Below are positions 12,143 through 23,994 of a stretch of 64,000 nt of DNA, piece by piece (position 1 is the stretch's first letter; every line of letters starts with the position of its first letter). Made by a program: the position numbers and the translations under genes. This stretch comes from Loripinus fragilis (lineage: Eukaryota; Mollusca; Bivalvia; Lucinida; Lucinidae). The notes under the pieces were generated by a model. The model was not told the DNA's origin, did not search any database, and was given only the letters and a program-made list of their open reading frames with translations. The DNA is taken from contig OZ026525.1 of NCBI GenBank assembly GCA_964019695.1, forward strand, positions 84,888,279-84,952,278. Direction: 5' to 3'.

Positions 12143-13025
12143 TTTGACTTTTCGCTTACTGTAAAGGCGGCGCCTCATGAATGCGTTATTAGGACTGGTC
12201 AACCTTAGACATAGATAAACGGTGAAAATGAGGCGTGGCTTTATTAAAAAGTAACTATATCATCTTGCGCCATTATTTCAGTATAGACGCAAAACACATT
12301 ATTTAGTCCTTTAAATGCCAGTAAAATATCTGCATCTGAAAATGCATCTGAAAATGTCTATATAATATAAGCACAGAGACAAACATTGCGGACCCAGATC
12401 AGACTGCTCCTACAGGAGCAGTCTGATCTGGGTCCACACAGTTTGTCTATGAGGCTTCAAGTATTTTAGTGGGCGACAAAAACACACAGTTTGTGATTAT
12501 GCGCTTTAAGGGTTAATAAATGTGAGTTCAGTGTGTATACGGTTAGGATTTTCATGAAATGCACGCACGTTTGCGCGGCCCAAAATCTTATTAAATCTTT
12601 ACCAAATCATAAATAAAACCTGGGGCCAATTTCATCAATAAAGTTCGTACGATATATCTTAAATTGTGCGTACGATGTTTTCTGAGAAGTGCGTACGTCA
12701 GTTTCATCAAAACATCTTAAATTGTTCGTTAGAACAAAAATTTGCGTTTCATTAAAAACGTTTTTTTTTTAAATTTGCCTAACTCCAGTCTCCAAATATC
12801 ATGTGATTGGTCACGTGCGGACTTTATATAGCCGTGTAAGGTGGTTTAACACAGAGTGAAAATGCGTAGGTATGTGAAGAAGAAGCAGTTTATTTTTTTT
12901 TAGTTTAAACGTATTTATTGCCAATACAAAGCAAGGGGTCGGGCCACAAGTTTTTCCAACATTAGTTACGGCCCTTCCCCTACAGTATACATACAAAGCA
13001 TTACATAGACAATGGCGAACATATA

Positions 13026-13264
13026 TGAGCCGGGACATGAGATTTCCAACAATGAGGTATGTGCGACCAACAAAGGCTCAGACCAGCCTGCGCATGCACA
13101 CAGTCTGATCAGAGCCCTTGCTAGTCGCTTGATTGCTCCATGACTGCCGAGCCACCGACGAATATCATTTGAAGTTTCTAAGCTCAACAGAAGGCCGCAC
13201 AGGCCCGTCTGAGTCCACACCTCTCAAAATGCCACATTGTTGGAAATCACGTGTTGTGGCTCAT
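13026..13264. mobile_element. MITE with gagccgcgacatg-type TIRs, copy 1
   Basis: About 239 bp bounded by tgagccgggacatgagattt and its inverted counterpart aaatcacgtgttgtggctca. Inside is an inner stem with cagcctgcgcatgcacac. Relatives: 34795-35033, 35131-35370 and 53936-54164. Non-coding. Confidence 0.8.
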
Positions 13265-13483
13265 TTCTTTAAGAGCAAAGTGATGAAATCGTTTTCTTAA
13301 AATGAGCTAATGATATAATGTTATTGGTGGTAATGGAAATGAGAATGAGTGATTGGACGGACTTTGTTGGGGTAATATCAGTGTGTTTCAAAGTTCAGGT
13401 GCCAAGCGTTTTAATTTGCTTAATTTTATATGAAGTGAACTTTAAATGATTTAGTATTTGAATGTTTATTATCGTCGATGTAA

Positions 13484-16400
13484 TCAATCAAAGCGGTTTG
13501 AGTTTTTAATAAAAATATGAACAGATTCAAAGATGATTTCATTTTCTGCATCCGTGAGATTTGGACTTCCATATAACAGTATTTCTAGTCTTAGTGGGAG
13601 AAAATTTCTCAAGGAATTAAATAAAAGCAAGCGTTGGATAGTATATTTGTGACATCTAAGGAAGTAGTGTTTAGCGTTTTCGGGTTCAACTTGACAGCTA
13701 CAAGTTGGGTCAGGACGCAAAAAGTTGTTAAATAAATCGAGATTCAAGTTGCTGCAGTTATTGCGAATTCTTGCGTGCAGAACAGATAAACGCCTATTGC
13801 CAGATGCATATTAACTTGGTATTTTGGAGTTAATAGCAAAGGGCTTTTTCATCTGATACTTGAATGAATGAAGTGTATTTGAATCTTTGAGGCTGTTATC
13901 GGCTGAGTTCCAAAGTGTTATTGCTGACGGGATACATGATTTCTTGAAAATTTCCGTACGTGCAAATGGGACTGAGTAGTTATTCATATTACGAAGAGGA
14001 TAATTCGAAATGTTTCTCACTAATGGTGGCATAAGATCAGAGATGTATGTTGGCAATAAGTCAGAATGAGCTTTGAACATGAAGCTTAATTTTTGCTGTC
14101 TTCTTCTTTCAGCAAGCGAAAGCCAGCCACATTCCTTATATAGCTTGTTCAAAGAAACAGATCTGGTTAATCCCGTTACGATGCGGGCAGCCTCATTTTG
14201 AATTTTATCGAGAATATCAGAATTATGGGCTGCACAGCCGTCCCAAACAATAGAGGCATACTCCATAACTGGCAATAGATACGAAACGTATATTTGATTT
14301 AAAGCGTTCCGACTGAATGAAAATTTAAGTGTTCGCATGATGCCTAGAACTTTTGCTGCAGAGGTTTTAACATTATGTATATGATCTGTCCATTTGCCAT
14401 CGTATGATAGTGTTAGACCTAGGTGTTTGTGACTTTCAACAAACTTTATGTGCGTATTCTCAAATTTAAGAACAGGCATGTGGTCAAAATTTCTCAGGGT
14501 AAATAGAATTGCTTCTGTTTTGGAGGGATTGAATGTTACAAGCCATTGTTTAGCCCACTGTGACAAGAGTATTAGATCGTGGTTTATGAGACCTTGGATA
14601 TCATCTAGACTTGACGCAGAGTAGAACAAAGAACTGTCATCTGCAAATAGCCTTGTCAAACTTAGGAGTGAATCAGCAATGTCATTAACATAGATAAGAA
14701 AAAGGAGAGGGCCCAACACAGAACCCTGGGGGACACCAGCTTGGATGAATTTGAAGGTTGATGTGCATCCTCTGATAATAACTTTTTGCTGTCTTCCGTT
14801 AAGATAATCGGTTAGCCATTTCAGGAAGTCTCCCTCAATACCATGCTGTTTGAGTTTATAGATCAGACCCTTATGCCATACTCGGTCAAATGCCTTAGAT
14901 ATGTCACAGAAAACCATACAAGAAAATTGGTGATTGTCAAAGCTTTGGCCGATGTTATGGTATATATCAATTAACTGGAATACGGTTGAGTGGTGTGGTA
15001 GAAAGCCAGACTGGTACTTATATAGTAGATTGTTGTCGCGTAAATGGTTATACAAATTCTTGAAGGCTATACGTTCTTGTATTTTACTAATGTTACTTTA
15101 AAGTGCGATTGGGCGATAGTTTGAAGGCAACGTTTTGTCCCCTTTTTTAGGAATTGGGATAAGGCCAGCCATTTTCCAGGCTTCGGGAAATATACCCTCA
15201 GAAAAGGATCGATTAAATAAAACAGCTAGAGGTTCAGATATGGTTTTGGATACCGCTCTGAGCATTCGATTGCTAATACCGTCGAGTCCGTTTGCTTTAT
15301 TAGGATTTAGGGTTTGAACTAGCAGTTCTATTTCTTCTGCAGTGCAAGAAATATTGGAAAGAGAGTTAGGAGATTTGCAAAAGAAAGGTGGTAGAGCGGT
15401 ATTTTGGTCATCAACATTAGAGATGGAGGCAAAATAATCATTTAAGCATTCAGCCTTTTCCTTGTCAGTAAAATGAAACTTATTTCCGCCTGAAGGCGAT
15501 GAAGAAACTAATGGCGGGATTGTTGTTGAGGAATCATTATTTTTTACAAAGTGTCTAACTACTTGCCAAAATTTGCGTTTATCATTTTTATGGAAGTCCG
15601 TAATTGATAATTCTAGGTTATTAAAAAATATTTCTTTTGCCTGTTTCTTCTGATTGTTTACTTTGTTCCGTAATTTCTTATATGAGTTCCAGTCTGAAAT
15701 TTTGCCCGTTTTGATTGCCTTACTTTTCAATCTGTCTCGCTTACGTGAAGTTCGTCTAATTTCCGAATTGTACCAAGGTTTGTCGTCCGGTCTAACCGTA
15801 ACTTTTTTGGAGGGAATACAAGTCTTAACCATTTCAAGAAAAATATCATTAAACAGATAGCTAGCTTCGTGAACTGATCCATGCAATAGGCAGGACCAAT
15901 CAAAATTACGTATTGTTGTGTTAAGTGCATTGAAATCAGCTTGGTTGTATAACCAAACTGTTCGTGTGTAGGGACTTTTTGGCTCGTATTGGAAAGGCAG
16001 TGTTATAAAGGTAGCCGAATGGTCGCTAATATGGGCGGGAACTTTAATAGTGCCAGCATCCAAGAAGGTTAGGTCATCATTTATAATAATTGGATCTAGC
16101 AGGGCGTTAATTCTGGTAGGATCGCTAACTACGTTGACAAGTGAGTTAAGTATCATTACATCTTTAAGGCCGTGCACATTAGGATTGAGCAAATCTTCAT
16201 TTAGATCGCCAAGAACAATCACATTCGTAGATATTTCTAAAGCTTTTTCAATATTTCCATTAAGACCGTTTAGAAAGTTGGCATCTGATGTGCGAGGACT
16301 ATAGAAAACGCCGAGGAGGACCGATTCATTTCTGGCCTTAATCTCCACCCAGATGGATTCGTCGCAGAAAACTTCCAGTTCAGGTTTTCGCTTATGAAAC

Positions 16401-16897
16401 AAGTCATTAGACAAATAAACAAGTACACCACCTCCGTGATTCGTGCGATCTTTTCTGTACGGAGAGTCGAAATGCTCAAACATGATGCTATCTGTTAATA
16501 CATTTGGATCAAGATGTGTTTCTGTGAAGCAAAGGATATTAAAATCAAAGAAAAAATCCTTTATAAAATCTAACTTATTCCTTATACTTCTGATATTGCT
16601 ATGAAGAATTGAAAGCGAGCCATGATTTAATGTGGACGGACCCGGGTTAGTTTCAATATCGCCCGACTGCAGTAACAACAGCAGTAACAACATTGTGAAG
16701 TAAGCGTTATGAAGACTTTCTTTCATAAAGACCGAGGTAACTTTGCATATGAGCTTGCAGAAGGCAAGTAAGTTAGCGATAGCGATATTGCACGAGAAAA
16801 AGAGGCGAAAACTTACTGTGGACCTGATACAACATATAAAGGAAATACTGTTAAACATTCCTATGCAGGCACGCCACTGCTCCAAGTTGTTACCCAT
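13484..16897 (-). mobile_element. Near-intact APE-type non-LTR retrotransposon (LINE) with an N-terminal 2A motif
   Basis: One reading frame runs from ATG 16897 to the stop at 13484: 1138 codons including the terminal stop. It is interrupted only by two in-frame TAA codons (15098-15100 and 13811-13813), with no frameshift. Domains in order: a hydrophobic N-terminal region ending in a Leu run; a 2A ribosome-skipping motif (DIETNPGP, residues 80-87, 16637-16660); an APE-like endonuclease with HSNIRSIRNK, FTETHLD, GDLNEDL and SDHS blocks intact (about residues 92-310); a reverse transcriptase with NYRPIAL, SGFLPHHST, DISKAFDRVWH, AGVPQGSVLGPLLFL and FADD (14636-14647); and a C-terminal Cys/His cluster (CSC ... 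H ... C). The domain order and 2A suggest a CR1/L2-like clade, but the clade is not certain. Probably a young copy that has recently lost function. The 5' and 3' ends were not fixed. Confidence 0.93.
16637..16660 (-). other. 2A ribosome-skipping motif of the LINE
   Basis: Encodes DIETNPGP directly after a poly-Leu stretch and QSG. This fits the D-V/I-E-x-N-P-G-P consensus of 2A sequences, in which translation is re-primed between Gly and the last Pro. Such motifs are known at the N termini of some invertebrate non-LTR retrotransposons. It would release an 86-residue hydrophobic leader from the endonuclease-RT protein. Confidence 0.9.
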
Positions 16898-16912
16898 TGG
16901 GTGGCAGTTTAG

Positions 16913-18400
16913 TTAAAAAACAACTAGGGGTCTGCACAAGGAATGTCAAACAGTAGTACCCTTCAAAAAAGCCCAACAAACCGTCCATTGGCATGAATGA
17001 AAAAGATATGAAAAGCATGATTGTGAAAACATATGACAGATAAATGAACATATTATGTTTGACGACAGTCGGTGTCAGTAAATTATGGGAATATAACCGA
17101 ATTTACTTTGTTATGCAGTAAAATCCTGGAAAAATACCCTGGCAGTATAAATCCTGACGAGATACCGTGGAATGCCACAACTCATCAGGGTCTACACTGA
17201 CTACTAAGATATGAATTGCATGTATATTGTAGCAGGGTCTTTCTTGTATAGAGAATCCCTGATTACAGAGAATTCTGGATGGAAGATTTCACAACACATC
17301 GTGCTTTGATCGGTTAGGCTGATACCGTGTTCGTTCTGATTGATACCCAATATGTACATTGACATTTATATTGCTAATACTTTTAGCATGAACTTTCAGC
17401 GCATTCTGCACTCACTGCACTAATTATGGTTAGATATCGTTCGGGTCTCGCCATTCTGAGTGTAGCGAGGTAAGAAAGTCTACGCTCGACCAAGCTTCCC
17501 GCCAAATAGCCGAGCCGCACATTCTTCACTGAGAATGTAGAATATTGCTCGGAGCCGCGCCAAGCGAAAAGGGGCCAATGTACGCAGCACATTGAGATTG
17601 CTCAGAGTCGCTTGCACCCTTCAATGAGTGTCACAAGGCGCTTGAAAAAAACTGAGGAAATAGGTAAGTGATGAGTGTCCCATTCACAAGTCACGGCTCC
17701 AAGCTCTACTCCAACATTCCCGTTGTAGATGATTGTGGCACTGGCAGTCTCTCTGATCTACAAAATATATGATGGCGAATATGACGATAGGTCTGTGCAT
17801 TGCTCAGTCTAGTTAAAACCCTAATGCTTTTACATGTTATAAATTTTCTATACATTGGACCTGCTAGAAGTTTGGGTAAAAAAGGAAAGGTCCAATTCTC
17901 GTGGTATATCTTACAAATGTATGCATTTGCGGATCCGAATGAAGGCAGGGGGTCCGGACCTCCATCCCCATGGAAAATCACAAGTTCTATAGGTTTCCAT
18001 AGAAATTAGCAAGTGGGCCACCTGGAAAATGCTGGATCCCCCTCCCAGACTCTTGCAAACTTGAAGTTTTCCGGACAAAAATTACTGGACCCGCGCATGA
18101 GAAGACAAACAAGCGACAGCATACCCGATAAAGGAACAAATATTTGAGCAATAATACTGGTACCACTCATTATGACTCTCTCCAGGGGTCATACTGGGCA
18201 GATCAAAGGGACGGCCAAAATAATGTGATTATGACTTCCTTACTGGGGCAATAAAGTGGCCCCATATAGGGATTAGGTATTTTATGATAAAATTTTGATC
18301 TTTATCTTAGTGAATGAAATTGTGTTGCATACAGGTAAGTCCCCTCTTGAGGCCCCATTAATTTTGTGAGATACTGAAACTGTCCCTTATCAGTTTGTCT
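16913..18400. other. Interior of the 7.45 kb element beyond the LINE; no gene
   Basis: No frame resembles a transposase. 17935-18085 contains gcggatccgaatg and ggtccggacctccatcccc, related to the element at 31262-31575. The rest (17000-17700) is unrecognised and moderately GC-rich near 17440-17620. Confidence 0.45.
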
Positions 18401-19900
18401 TAATGATCTCTATTGGACAGTAATCTTTGTCTTTAAGAAACCAATCCCCTTATTTCTGTGCATATACTTGTGTCAAACGTCGGTCTGATCTGGAGCCAAA
18501 CTCTTTGACACTTAGGTTACGGGTTTCCCGGAAGAAACCATGTCCAAGTAAGGCACAAATCAGTAATTGTGGTTACCTTAAACCACAATATATACTGAGA
18601 GGAACTAGAAACTGAAGTGTTTTTTTTCTAACATGTCTTGATGAAAAATAATTATTCAAATTCATTATTTTTTATGAAATCTGATATCCTCAACATCAAT
18701 TTAACAAATTCAATTCACAGAATTAATGACAGCATCAAGAACCAGTCCTAAGTAGCGTATTATTACTGCCGGCAAATTCTGTATGCTCTCGAAATATGGT
18801 CCTGAGTCGAGGGCATTATGAGCGTTTGTCTCGGCTTTTCTTCACACCCAGACGATTGATTGTTGCAATGCTCAATTACAGATCTCTAAGAGGGACAAAC
18901 TATTATCATTTGAACATAAAAGAGATAGATCATATTGTATTCATAACAAAATGGTATATGTAATGTTTCATGAAACTGCGTCCCGAAAATTACGCGTTTT
19001 ACACTTTAAGTTTACCCAAACATGTTGAATGGAGTTTGCCATTTTAATCTTTTGGACGAGCTCATAACCACTTTTGGAGGGGTTGTTTTTTTGTGTTTTC
19101 TTTTTTTTCAAATGTTTAGCAAACAACAGCGGAGAACCTGGTCCGACGCCACCGTGGTTACAAATGTATGTGGCGTCTGATCTGGGTCTGCACTGTTTGC
19201 CAACGTCCCACAAAATGGAGGCATCATATCCCGGGTGCAAGCTTGAGATAACAAGTCGAAATCTTCGAAAACATAAAAATCTAGAATGTAACTTGTGATA
19301 CGGTTGGAACTGAGATTGTGCTAACCCGGATGAATGTCCCTTCATGGAGACTGGATTGTAAAGTTCTACTGAAAGCTCCCACATATACATACTCATACAA
19401 AAACATACGTTTTGAAACTTTATCGAATGTAGAACGTATGGTTGTTTGACGAAAGCCCCCTCACCATCGTCGCCCCTGGCAGTCAAGCAAATGGACGATG
19501 ACTTACCCCTACATTTGAATGTGTATATTAGTATGTTAAGGCAATGGTGACATGTGGAAAAGTACGAAAATATCCTGTTGGTTTTACTACAGAACCCCTT
19601 CCCTTAGCCCTGATGGTTAAACATAAATTCAGCTATTGACGGTGGCCATAGGCGAATCTCTTGGTGACAGTATACAGCGTGGTAGGGGAACGGGTGGGAG
19701 AAGTTACTTGGACAAATAAATAACTCATAAGCACCAAGGAAAGTGGGTCTTATTTTCTCATTTTGGTAAACCATATAGTATGTAAAGGGTCGTCTTGCTT
19801 GTAGTACTGTCGAGGTATTTAAACCTTTGTCGATTTTTTGCTCTTCAGCCTCAATAATCGTGTGAAATGCAGCAGCCTTGGTAGCTAAGTAGTAAACTAC
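18400..19900. other. Interior of the 7.45 kb element, right side; no gene
   Basis: Contains a family C segment (19140-19215: gcgtctgatctgggtctgca then ctgtttgccaa). The 172-codon open frame on the minus strand here runs through this repeat and a poly-T tract and is not credible as a gene. Confidence 0.5.
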
Positions 19901-20339
19901 TAATATTTAAGACAAAGATGTCAGCTGCGACACCTAAATATTTGTCTTAAATTTACGACAAAAAGTAAGAAGTTCGCAAAGTTCAATAGTTTGATGAAAC
20001 CCGATTTTTAACGTACGAATTCGTACGATGTTTTTAAGACAAAAACACGTCGTAAACTCGTTGATGAAATTGGCCCCTGATTTCCCTTCCTAAGCAGATT
20101 AAATAGCCGAACCACGCCACGATATGAATATTAAAGTTGCCGCCTTTACGGTAAGCGAAAAGTCTATTAATACATTGCAAACAGTATGGACCTAGATCAG
20201 ACTGATCAGGGCTCATAGTGTTGGCTCTCTATGATAGTATAAGTCGTGAGTGCATTTGAATATACGCAGCAGACATAATTTGTAGACAACATTTTCTGGG
20301 CGAAAAATATAAGGATAAGAGTTAAAGATTAACTATGTG

Positions 20340-20645
20340 AAATATATCACATCATATTAATAGACTTTTCGCTTACTGTAAAGGCGGAAACTGTAGGAGC
20401 AGTCTGATCTGGTCCCACAATGTTTGCCTCCCTGCTGATGTTAAATAGACATTTTCAGATGCAGTTATTTTTCTGGCGTTTTAAGGACTCAATAACGACT
20501 CAGGTGATGGCTTAAGATGATACAGTTACTTTTGGATAAAACCACATCTCATTTTTAGTTTTTACCTATGCCTAAGGTTGACTAGTCCTAATTACGCATT
20601 CATAAGGCGCCTCATATACAGTAAACGAAAAGTCAAGTAATACTT
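20340..20645. mobile_element. Hairpin TIR element, copy 3 (internally deleted)
   Basis: Begins acttttcgcttactgtaaag and ends tttcgttt-complement at 20640. About 250 bp of the left half, including half the palindrome, is missing. It lies 175 bp right of copy 1, in the opposite orientation. Confidence 0.65.
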
Positions 20646-20989
20646 TTATATGCAGCAAATTGGTGATGTAACTGTGAAAACCTTCAGAGCTGAAGAAAGC
20701 AAACAGATATTCTCTGATCTAGGAGCAGTCTGATCTGTAAATATTTGTTTGTGCATGCTTTTCCTGTGTTAGTAATTTGGTTACGATTTCCAGAGTTAAG
20801 CTGAATTCTTGAGTCCCCCTCATTTGTGTCTTATTGATTATCGCCTGCATGTTAAGAGTTAATTCTCTATTTGAACTATTAGCTCTATGAATGGAGGTTT
20901 AACATTTTTTTAAATGGATTTTTTCTAAATAGCAGTACACGTGTACAGTCCTGACCACAAAAGGAAAGAACGACTCCTTTATTGTAAAA

Positions 20990-21440
20990 CTGAACATGTC
21001 ACAACAGTTCGTTACAGCTTGATGGTCCTTTGTTTTGAAAGTTCACAGTTTAAAATGACGTCTGGTCTCTAATTTGATTAGTTTTGATCAGAATTTAATG
21101 AAACTTGGTCACATTGTTTATTACTATATTGTCTTCTCTAAGTTTCATAAGTGTCTATATCGTACAATGCTTTCTGGAGTTATTGCTCTTTGTTCGTGAA
21201 AATCCGCCATTTTAAATGATGTCTGGTTTCTAAGTCCAGTAATTTTGACCACAACTTTATGAAACTAGTTCACAATGTTTAATACCATGATGTCTTACTT
21301 GAGTTTTATAATGTTATATGGCCTCATGCCATCATAAGTTATTGCCCTTTATTGGTGAACAAATCAAGTACTTTTTTGTTCAGAACTGTATCAAACTTAT
21401 TCAAATGTTAAGTACCATAATTTCATTCCCAAGTTTTAAC
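20990..21440. repeat. Tandem repeat, ~164-bp unit, about 2.6 copies
   Basis: aaatgacgtctggtctctaa (21054) recurs as aaatgatgtctggtttctaa (21216). gagttattgctctttgttcg and gaaacttggtcacattgttt recur likewise. Related in style to other arrays in the window. Confidence 0.65.
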
Positions 21441-21779
21441 ATACACTGTCCCAAAATGAAAACTTTACACTTTATTTCTTTGAATAACTGTTTTGTTAGT
21501 ATACATGTCGTTGTAAGATTTACGCATGCTTATCGAGGCTTCGTCGCAGATAACGATTATGCAATTTTGATTCAAATCCCAGGTCTACTCAAGTGTCAAC
21601 GCCTGAAAAACGTGATCCTTACGTTGCACGTGCTGAGGAACAGGTGGTTCCTTAACAGCTTTAAAACCGACAAGAAAACATTGCAGCTGAGTACTGGTAA
21701 TAAAAAATAATTTATTGTTACAAAACGCTTCCATTTAGTGACAGCATGTCTTTCCAAATATCAAAGAAACTAAGTTATT

Positions 21780-22375
21780 GGCGTGCTCATGGCGGGGTCT
21801 ACGGTAAATGATATCGCGCATCATTTTGGCTGCTCTAGACAGATTATTCATTATTTTATGAACCGGTACAAAAAAACTGGGTATGTCAGAGTTCGTGCAA
21901 GAACTGGTCACGCACGTGTGACGACGTTACGTCTTTATCGTGTTAACGCGTTAACTCACCCACGTAATCGTTTTAAACGGCAACCATTATTGCTCGTCTT
22001 TACGGGGTTCATGCACAAAAGATAATGAGTCATTTCGGGCAATATAACGGACCTGGCATTTTCCAGCTGGCAATGCAAGGCCTCACACAATACGTAAATA
22101 ACCACATAATTCCATGCTAAAAATAACTGACTTCTTGCTTTGCCTGCTTCTTGATGGGTCATGAACCCCATAGAACACGTAAAGATTGAATTGGGTCGGA
22201 GAATCAGGTCCAACATCAAATGGATGCGTTAAATGACTCCAATATGCTCCTCTGTTAGCATTACATACGTATCCCTAACGTGCTCATACAACGTTACGTA
22301 AATTCAATGAGGCGACGTATTCTGCTTAGCATTTGTAAAAATGGAGGTCACACTGGTTACTGATGATCTTTTTAA
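21780..22375 (+). pseudogene. Tc1/mariner transposase remnant
   Basis: The N-terminal helix-turn-helix is readable: MLMAGSTVNDIAHHFGCSRQ then IIHYFMNRYKKTGYVRVRARTG is typical of Tc1 DNA-binding domains. After 22020 the frame is lost. The C-terminal signature VNSMRRRILLSICKNGGHTG appears near 22290-22370. At about 600 bp it is far shorter than a complete gene (~1 kb); most of the DDE catalytic core between is deleted. Not functional. Confidence 0.75.
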
Positions 22376-22379
22376 CATC

Positions 22380-23535
22380 ACTTAAAGCAAGCAGTCAGTA
22401 ATTTCTTGTTTTCAAAATCTGTGTGACTGTTTAAATCGTTTTTAGAAATTTTCATTTTGACCCCTCTGAACTGAATTATTCATAAAAATTATGCACTTTA
22501 TGATTTCATCCAAAAAATTTTTCAGAGACATCGATAAGGCATTGAAGATTGGATGACCGAAAAAATTAACCCCAAAACTTAATTTATCATCAAAATATAT
22601 ACTTTTGAATACTATGTAAAGTTTTCATTTTGGGTCAGTGTATATAAACGTTTTAAAGAGGACTTTGTATTTTTTTAGAACTTTGGGCATATATACTACA
22701 TATACTTTCCTGTCCATGGCCCTTTACCTTGTGTTCTTTAGTAGCCTAGCAACCATTGCATTTGCAACGTGGAAAATATTTGAATAGGTGTTTCAATTTT
22801 CTATATTCTTAATAACATGTGAAGATTATTGATTCGTCCTAGAGAAATAGATTTTGTATTATTGTATTATGGGGTCATGGTCAGAACTTATTGGATGACC
22901 CTCGTATCAGAATACCAATTTTGGTAGTGTACATGAAAGTAATGGTCAAATATCCTTATCTAATTAAGGATTTCCGTATTTCTATTTCATATTGCTGTAC
23001 CGCCTTGCCTGTCTAATGCAGCTAGGTCACACATTCACTGATTACCTCGCCAGTTCCTCTATGGATCAAATCTCACGGATAACCCTGGAAATACTAATTT
23101 CCGTTGCCCGATACGGATGCACAACGGTGTGGCTACGGGATTTTGCGTGCTTTTATCTACCAAGGATAAGTTAGAAAGGAGCCATTTGGTGACAGATGCG
23201 TGATACAGATAATTACGGTTTAATACAGAGCGAAACGGTTTAATTAGGAAAAGACACGTTTCAATACGAAACGACAAGTGTCAAGGCGCGTGCAATAAGG
23301 ATGAACGACGGTTTGCAACGGTCCAAGTAAGGGTTAGTACGAATAAGAACGGCCTGATGCGAGTTAGTACGAACCGCCACGGAGCGACACAGATAAGTCA
23401 CGATAACCAATCCATATATACAAAAGTACCTCTGGGGCTAAGAATTTAGATGAGTGATTAACCTCGTGTACTTTTACTTGATGTAAAATGTTAGTCTGCA
23501 GGGGTTCTTCAAACCAACAATATAAAAAAAATCTA
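22380..23535. other. Gene-free stretch in the B4GALT intron
   Basis: AT-rich with no recognisable repeat unit. 23330-23420 is relatively rich in short imperfect repeats (ggttagtacga, gagttagtacga). Nothing coding supported. Confidence 0.4.
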
Positions 23536-23540
23536 CCATG

Positions 23541-23658
23541 AGTGTGAGGGTAGGATAGAAAATCCGTCCTGAGGATGGCCGTATGGCATCACGAGGCTTG
23601 CCGAGTGATGACAAACGGTGATCCCGAGGGAGGGATTTTTCAATCCTACCCTCACACG
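23541..23658. repeat. Foldback element with a GAGGCTTGCCGAGTG core
   Basis: The arms agtgtgagggtaggatagaa and ttcaatcctaccctcacac pair; the loop carries cacgaggcttgccgagtgat. It belongs with the elements at 55882-56032 and 57751-57852, which share the loop but not the arms. Confidence 0.78.
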
Positions 23659-23994
23659 AATAATGGATTTCTTTTTCTTGCTCACCCTTATAATTACAAC
23701 TTCTTTCGTTATTTTTTCTTATTCAGTATTTATAATAAGTATGTTTTCCTAAAAATAATGTTTCGAGCTAATAACGTTCCGCGCATTTAGACTATGACGC
23801 GTACGTAGACGTTACGACGTTCAAAAAACAAAATGGCGTCTGTTCTCCAATTGAAAATAAATAACTAAATTACAGCGATTTACATAGTGACAACCGAAAA
23901 TACTTTACATGGGCGTACATTAGAATGTGTACGATAGTTACGTCATCGGATATGACATCATTCGTTTACATTGGTGACGAAAAGCATCATCTGT

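Larger units (their letters stand above)
12623..20076. mobile_element. 7,454-bp TIR element (PIF/Harbinger-like ends), non-autonomous or decayed
   Basis: Both ends carry the inverted terminal sequence GGGCCAATTTCATCAA. They are flanked by a 3-bp direct repeat CTG (12620-12622 and 20077-20079). It sits inside another TIR element; the paralogous copy at 48680-49216 has the uninterrupted sequence aacCTGatttc at the same site, which shows a real insertion with target-site duplication. Three-base duplications and GGGCC-type ends with cgtacg-rich subterminal repeats fit PIF/Harbinger; this class is inferred. I see no HARBI1-like transposase. The LINE at 13484-16897 and a MITE at 13026-13264 lie within it. 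Confidence 0.75.
12143..20166. mobile_element. Hairpin TIR element, copy 1, split by the 7.45 kb insertion
   Basis: Ends are TTGACTTTTCGCTTACTGTA and its reverse complement. The left part (12143-12619) contains a near-perfect palindrome (12392-12437) built on agcagtctgatctgggtcc. The right part is 20080-20166. No coding capacity. Elements of this type with TA-flanked ends are probably moved by Tc1/mariner transposase (inferred). Confidence 0.75.

Noticed and set aside
18968..19486. 172-codon minus-strand open frame
   Set aside because: Crosses a dispersed repeat and a poly-T tract; composition and lack of family motifs or splice sites indicate chance.
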